Below, piece by piece: positions 41,811 to 45,247 of a stretch of 45,247 nt of DNA. Source of the stretch: Paenibacillus sp. MZ04-78.2 (GTDB taxonomy: Bacteria; Bacillota; Bacilli; Paenibacillales; NBRC-103111); contig NZ_JANAVJ010000042.1 in assembly GCF_024213375.1 (NCBI RefSeq), positions 1 through 45,247 on the forward strand. Direction: 5' to 3'. Numbering within the stretch: position 1 is the stretch's first letter; every line of letters begins with the position of its first letter. A program made the position numbers and the translations under genes. The notes below the pieces were generated by a model. It searched no databases and had not been told where the DNA came from. It was given only the letters and a program-made list of their open reading frames with translations.

Positions 41811-43283
41811 CTATTTCGACCGTTCCACAACCGTATCCTCGAACACACATTCTTCCAGCTTCAGCATTTTCGTTTTATGCTTCCACTTATACGTCAGCCA
41901 TATCGCCAAAAAGAGCGGAATGCCAATATAAGAAGCGAACAGGTAAGCCCAATCGATCGTACCGTTCTTAATCCCGCTAATACACTGACCGACGATAACG
42001 ATAGCGCACAATACCCCAGCCAGGATCGGCCCGAACGGAAACCATTTGGCTTTGTACGGCAGATCGTTGATGTCCCGGCCTTGAGCGACATAGGCTTTGC
42101 GGAAACGGTAGTGGCTTATCGCTATGCCGAGCCAAGCGATAAAGCCCGACATGCCGGATGCATTCAACAGCCAAGTGTAGACGACACCGTCCCCGAACGA
42201 GGAGGACAAGAAAGCGAACATGCCCAAAGCGCTCGTCGCCAGCAGCGCATAAACCGGAACGCCTCTCTTACTTAGCTTGGTGAGAAAACGCGGTGCTTTC
42301 CCTTCTTTCGCCAGCACCCACAGCATCCGGGTCGACGCGTACATGCCGGAGTTTCCTGCTGACAGTACCGATGTAAGAATAACGGCATTCATCACCGATG
42401 CGGCGATGCTAAGGCCAGCTTTTTCAAATACCATCGTGAACGGGCTCATCGCCACGTCGCTGCTGGCCAAATTTTCGTTCGTATACGGAACAAGCAGACC
42501 GATCACAGCGATAGCAATCAAATAAAACAGTAGAATGCGCCAGAAAACGGAACGAATCGCCTTAGGCACGTTGCGGCGCGGATCTTCACTCTCCCCCGCG
42601 GCTATCCCTACCAGCTCTGTTCCCTGAAAGGAGAACCCTGCGGCCATAAATACGCCCATCGCAGCCAAGAACCCTCCGTGGAAAGGCGCGTCGCCAATCG
42701 TAAGGTTACGCAAGCCGACGGCTTCGCTGGACCAGATGCCGATAATCATCAGAATGCCGATTCCGATGAACACGATGATCGTGACGACCTTAATTAACGC
42801 AAACCAGTACTCCGATTCTCCGTAGCTTTTTACCGAAAGCAGATTGAGCCCCACCATCAAGGCGAGAAACAACGCGCTCCAGAGCAAAGAAGGACTGTCC
42901 GGAAGCCAAAATTTAATGATTAGTGTCGCTGCCGTCAGCTCGGCGGCTATCGTAATCGCCCAGTTGTACCAATAGTTCCAACCGAGTGCGAACCCCAACG
43001 ACGGGTCTACGAAGCGGGCCGCATACGTACTAAACGATCCCGATACCGGCATGTAAGTAGCCATTTCGCCTAAGCTCGTCACCAGAAAGTAAACCATGAT
43101 TCCGATAACCAAATACGCAAGGAACGCCCCGCCCGGACCGGCCGAATGAATAGCTCCGCCGCTGGCCAGAAACAGACCGGTGCCGATGGAACCGCCGAGC
43201 GAAATCATTGTCATGTGCCGGGCTGTCAGCCCTCTTTTCAACTGATTCGGGGATAAAGATTTCTCCACTTGGGTAGAATTCAT
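41811..43283 (-). CDS. Amino acid permease (APC superfamily, LysP-like)
   Basis: A 490-residue transporter with 12 helices. The first helix has MISLGGSIGTGLFLASG, and SFQGTELVGIAAGESEDPRR is typical of the AAT family (lysine, arginine, GABA, proline permeases). The residue pattern is nearest to lysine-specific permeases, but substrate is uncertain. AAGGAG lies 9 bases before the ATG. A leader of 100 or more bases with a terminator-like hairpin precedes it, which suggests conditional expression. Confidence 0.9.
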   Translation of the reverse strand: MNSTQVEKSLSPNQLKRGLTARHMTMISLGGSIGTGLFLASGGAIHSAGPGGAFLAYLVIGIMVYFLVTSLGEMATYMPVSGSFSTYAARFVDPSLGFALGWNYWYNWAITIAAELTAATLIIKFWLPDSPSLLWSALFLALMVGLNLLSVKSYGESEYWFALIKVVTIIVFIGIGILMIIGIWSSEAVGLRNLTIGDAPFHGGFLAAMGVFMAAGFSFQGTELVGIAAGESEDPRRNVPKAIRSVFWRILLFYLIAIAVIGLLVPYTNENLASSDVAMSPFTMVFEKAGLSIAASVMNAVILTSVLSAGNSGMYASTRMLWVLAKEGKAPRFLTKLSKRGVPVYALLATSALGMFAFLSSSFGDGVVYTWLLNASGMSGFIAWLGIAISHYRFRKAYVAQGRDINDLPYKAKWFPFGPILAGVLCAIVIVGQCISGIKNGTIDWAYLFASYIGIPLFLAIWLTYKWKHKTKMLKLEECVFEDTVVERSK

Positions 43284-43668
43284 AGATCGCTACTCCTTCT
43301 GAAAATGTTAAGGTCACCCTCATCAAAAATTTTTTTATGGCGCTTTCAATGGTTCGTAAGGCATAAAAAAAGCCGCAACCTGTATGCGACTACTTGGTGC
43401 TCTTAGGTTTATTCATAAAATCTAAACAATATGCCTACCCATTCTATCATATTTCGTTTCATATTATCTAGTCTTTCTTTTGACAGCTTTCTCTCCTAAG
43501 AAAAACACCGGAAGGCATTGGGAATATTAGCTTTTCTCCGCCCTTCTTTCGACTCCAGACGCGTTGTTAGGGACTAGAAACGCGAGAGCCTACGGGGAGC
43601 CATTCTCTGTGTAAGGCATCCAAGGGACCGTCGGAATGGCTGACGCCCCCCGCCTCTGTAAGCCTATG
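43284..43668 (-). other. Long leader/intergenic region of the permease
   Basis: 385 bases without a gene. It holds a terminator-like hairpin (43364-43390) about 80 bases before the permease, and an 8-bp inverted repeat AGCCATTC/GAATGGCT nearer the thioesterase end. A partial cre-like stretch, TGAAAGCGCCAT (minus strand, near 43350), has one mismatch to the core. No T-box or lysine aptamer could be drawn. Confidence 0.5.
43364..43390 (-). terminator. Terminator-like hairpin before the permease
   Basis: On the minus strand GTCGCA pairs with TGCGGC (one G-T) around ATACAGG-like loop bases and is followed by TTTTTTT. Either ends the thioesterase transcript or acts as an attenuator for the permease. 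Confidence 0.55.
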
Positions 43669-44388
43669 CTATCTGCCCGATGATAATGCTACCATGCTTA
43701 ATGTTTCGTTAATCAGCTTCACGATAGGCTCCGTTTGATCGTGAATGAAGAAATGTCCGCCATCATACTCGATAATTTTGAAGGCGCCGTTGGTATGGTC
43801 ACTCCAAGCAGTCAGATGCTCAGGAACCATGTCATCTTCTTTTCCATTCAATACGGTAAGGCCGCAATCGAACTTCGTATTTTTCCCGTGGTAAACATAG
43901 TTTTCAACCAGCCTATAGTCCGATCTTAAAAGCGGAATAAAGATCTCCGCCAGTTCCCGGTTTTCGAACAGTTCGCGTGGTGTTCCTCCGAGTTGGTGAA
44001 CCTCAGTCATAAACTCGGCTTCGGGGAGGAGATGCATCACCTTCCTGTCATTCGGACACTGCGGCGCCCGGCGTCCGGATGCAAAGATGTGCACCGGTTC
44101 CACGCCCTTTTGCTGCTTAATTTTGCAGCAGAGCTCATACGTCAGCAAGCTTCCCATACTATGCCCGAACAAGGCAAACGGGGCATGAAGCCTTCCGCTG
44201 ATCTCACGGTAAATATCTTCGACCGCTTGCTCTACATTAGCATAAGGAGACTCGTTAAATCTCCGGCCCCTTCCGGCCAACTCCACAGGATATAATTCAA
44301 TATCCGCATTCAATAATCTTTTCCACTTGGAATAAATCGTAGCCGATCCGCCGGCATAAGGCAGACAAAATAACTGAATTTTACTCAT
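43669..44388 (-). CDS. Type II thioesterase (GrsT/SrfAD family), orphan
   Basis: A 239-residue alpha/beta hydrolase. It starts with KIQLFCLPYAGGSATIYSKW, the family hallmark; the nucleophile Ser is in FGHSMGSLL, the Asp in the LNGKEDDMV region, and the catalytic His in GGHFFIHD. Such enzymes clear wrongly loaded carrier proteins of non-ribosomal peptide or polyketide synthetases and normally sit in those clusters. No synthetase is in the window. The ATG at 44388 has GGGGTG about 10 bases upstream. Lower GC than its neighbours suggests it may have been acquired. It could serve a cluster elsewhere. Confidence 0.9.
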   Translation of the reverse strand: MSKIQLFCLPYAGGSATIYSKWKRLLNADIELYPVELAGRGRRFNESPYANVEQAVEDIYREISGRLHAPFALFGHSMGSLLTYELCCKIKQQKGVEPVHIFASGRRAPQCPNDRKVMHLLPEAEFMTEVHQLGGTPRELFENRELAEIFIPLLRSDYRLVENYVYHGKNTKFDCGLTVLNGKEDDMVPEHLTAWSDHTNGAFKIIEYDGGHFFIHDQTEPIVKLINETLSMVALSSGR

Positions 44389-44635
44389 GAAATGAATGCA
44401 CCCCAATCCGTTTGATAGAACGTATTCTGCGTTAATCGTTTTGCTTAAAACGGCAAAATAAATATAATCCTCATTCTAACCTTCCTTGTTTACATTTTGT
44501 ACAGCTACCGTAACCTACATTTTACCAAATAAAATAGGTATTGTATATTTAGTTTTTGTTATAAATAAACGCAAAAAAGTAAAAGATTCGATAAGTCTCC
44601 GCAGAATCTCTTTTGCCAATGCCAAACCTCAACGA

Positions 44636-44687
44636 CAAAAAGAGCTTTTTTCGAAGCAAGTATTTCTACTTTCTTCAAAAAAGCTCT
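44636..44687 (-). terminator. Terminator of the tRNA cluster
   Basis: On the minus strand AGAGCTTTTTTGAAG/CTTCGAAAAAAGCTCT-type stem, followed by TTTTTG. It lies 39 bases after tRNA-Arg. The rest of 44407-44635 holds no gene I can support. Confidence 0.85.
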
Positions 44688-44725
44688 AAGTTTTTTAGCC
44701 TGCTTTATTATTGGTAAGTAAAGTA

Positions 44726-44799
44726 CGTGCCCTGAGAGATTCGAACTCCCGACCTTTTGATTCGTAGTCAAACGCTCTATCCGGCTGAGCTAAGGGCAC
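44726..44799 (-). tRNA. tRNA-Arg (ACG)
   Basis: Acceptor GTGCCCT/AGGGCAC; anticodon stem TTTGA/TCAAA around CTACGAA, anticodon ACG. CCA not encoded. Last tRNA of the minus-strand array. Confidence 0.95.
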
Positions 44800-44816
44800 A
44801 TAATCTGTTCAATAAA

Positions 44817-44891
44817 TGGAGCGGAAGACGGGATTCGAACCCGCGACCCTCGCCTTGGCAAGGCGATGCTCTACCCCTGAGCCACTTCCGC
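44817..44891 (-). tRNA. tRNA-Gly (GCC)
   Basis: Acceptor GCGGAAG/CTTCCGC; anticodon stem TCGCC/GGCGA around TTGCCAA, anticodon GCC. 3' CCA encoded. Confidence 0.95.
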
Positions 44892-44898
44892 GTAAAGA

Positions 44899-44982
44899 TG
44901 CGGTCGAGAGGACTCGAACCTCCACGGCTGTTACACCACTAGAACCTGAATCTAGCGCGTCTGCCAATTCCGCCACGACCGC
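44899..44982 (-). tRNA. tRNA-Leu (CAG)
   Basis: Acceptor GCGGTCG/CGACCGC; anticodon stem CTAGA/TCTAG around TTCAGGT, anticodon CAG; long variable arm of class II tRNA. Confidence 0.95.
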
Positions 44983-44993
44983 ATATTTAATTT

Positions 44994-45079
44994 TGGTGCG
45001 GTTGAGAGGACTCGAACCTCCACGAGCGTACGCCCACTACCCCCTCAAGATAGCGTGTCTGCCATTCCACCACAACCGC
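44994..45079 (-). tRNA. tRNA-Leu (GAG)
   Basis: Acceptor GCGGTTG/CAACCGC; anticodon stem CTATC/GGTAG around TTGAGGG, anticodon GAG; long variable arm; CCA encoded. Confidence 0.94.
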
Positions 45080-45087
45080 ATATAACG

Positions 45088-45160
45088 TGAGCCATGTAGG
45101 ACTCGAACCTACGACACCCTGATTAAAAGTCAGGTGCTCTACCAACTGAGCTAATGGCTC
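45088..45160 (-). tRNA. tRNA-Lys (TTT)
   Basis: Acceptor GAGCCAT/ATGGCTC; anticodon stem CCTGA/TCAGG around CTTTTAA, anticodon TTT. Confidence 0.95.
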
Positions 45161-45173
45161 ATAATCTTAAAAC

Positions 45174-45247
45174 TGGTGGAGGCTGATGGATTCGAACCAC
45201 CGAACTCGTCAGAGAACAGATTTACAGTCTGCTGCGTTTGGCCACTT
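45174..45247 (-). tRNA. tRNA-Tyr (GTA), cut by the window end
   Basis: Acceptor 3' strand AGCCTCC plus encoded CCA; anticodon loop TGTAAAT in stem CAGAC/CTGTT, anticodon GTA; variable arm present. The 5' end lies beyond the window. Confidence 0.93.

Noticed and set aside
43471..43510. Plus-strand TTGACA at about 43473 as a promoter
   Set aside because: No -10 box at 16-18 bp and no plus-strand gene follows.
43284..43668. T-box or lysine riboswitch before the permease
   Set aside because: No GGTGGNACCGCG-type motif and no lysine aptamer core found by eye.

Overview
The window looks like chromosomal DNA of a spore-forming Firmicute of the Paenibacillus type. Most of it (from about 7.8 kb on) is moderately GC-rich, with AGGAGG-type ribosome binding sites, a purine riboswitch in front of xpt-pbuX, an Amj lipid II flippase, a Spo0E-like protein, a B. 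subtilis-like dct cluster with a cre site, and tRNA genes arrayed at the right edge. The species cannot be fixed from the sequence alone.

Region by region. (1) 0-7.8 kb is an AT-rich accessory stretch after a tRNA-Gly gene. It holds a macrolide-type glycosyltransferase, an AbrB-like regulator with a zinc knuckle, a Spo0E-like protein, a TPR regulator of the RRNPP type followed by a 40-residue secreted peptide gene, a SUKH (SMI1/KNR4) immunity-like gene between two frameshifted remnants, a 41-residue membrane peptide and an MFS exporter. (2) 7.8-14 kb: aldo/keto reductase, a membrane GGDEF-EAL protein, a CopC-CopD protein, and an IS200/IS605 element of the IS608 type with intact tnpB, a tnpA remnant and both terminal hairpins. 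(3) 14-18 kb: class I ribonucleotide reductase nrdA-nrdB with a promoter, two NrdR boxes, a 102-nt inverted repeat in the leader and three more inverted repeats between the genes. (4) 18-23.2 kb: signalling genes (chemoreceptor, Hpt-REC-GGDEF-REC, single-domain REC), a gamma-glutamylcyclotransferase-like protein, small ORFs and a CD3324-type DNA-binding protein. (5) 23.6-26.2 kb: guanine-type purine riboswitch, terminator, xpt and pbuX. (6) 26.2-31.5 kb: 5'-nucleotidase-like phosphoesterase, phnD, and a convergent phnC-phnE-phnE operon. (7) 31.6-35.2 kb: amj, an ABC-2 exporter pair and a uroporphyrinogen-III synthase-family protein. (8) 35.4-41.8 kb: LysM-3D cell wall protein, then dctB, a lipoprotein, dctS, dctR and dctP for C4-dicarboxylate sensing and uptake. 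(9) 41.8-45.2 kb: amino acid permease with a long leader, an orphan type II thioesterase, and six tRNA genes on the minus strand.

How the parts work together. DctB and DctS probably sense external dicarboxylate and DctR activates dctP, whose promoter overlaps a perfect cre match, so CcpA should repress it when preferred carbon is present. xpt and pbuX are a salvage pair under a transcription-terminating riboswitch. The phosphoesterase and the phn transporter form a phosphorus-scavenging neighbourhood. The nrd operon carries the NrdR control arrangement. The most unusual material is the AT-rich island, chiefly the peptide/receptor pair, together with the tnpB element and the palindrome-rich nrd operon.
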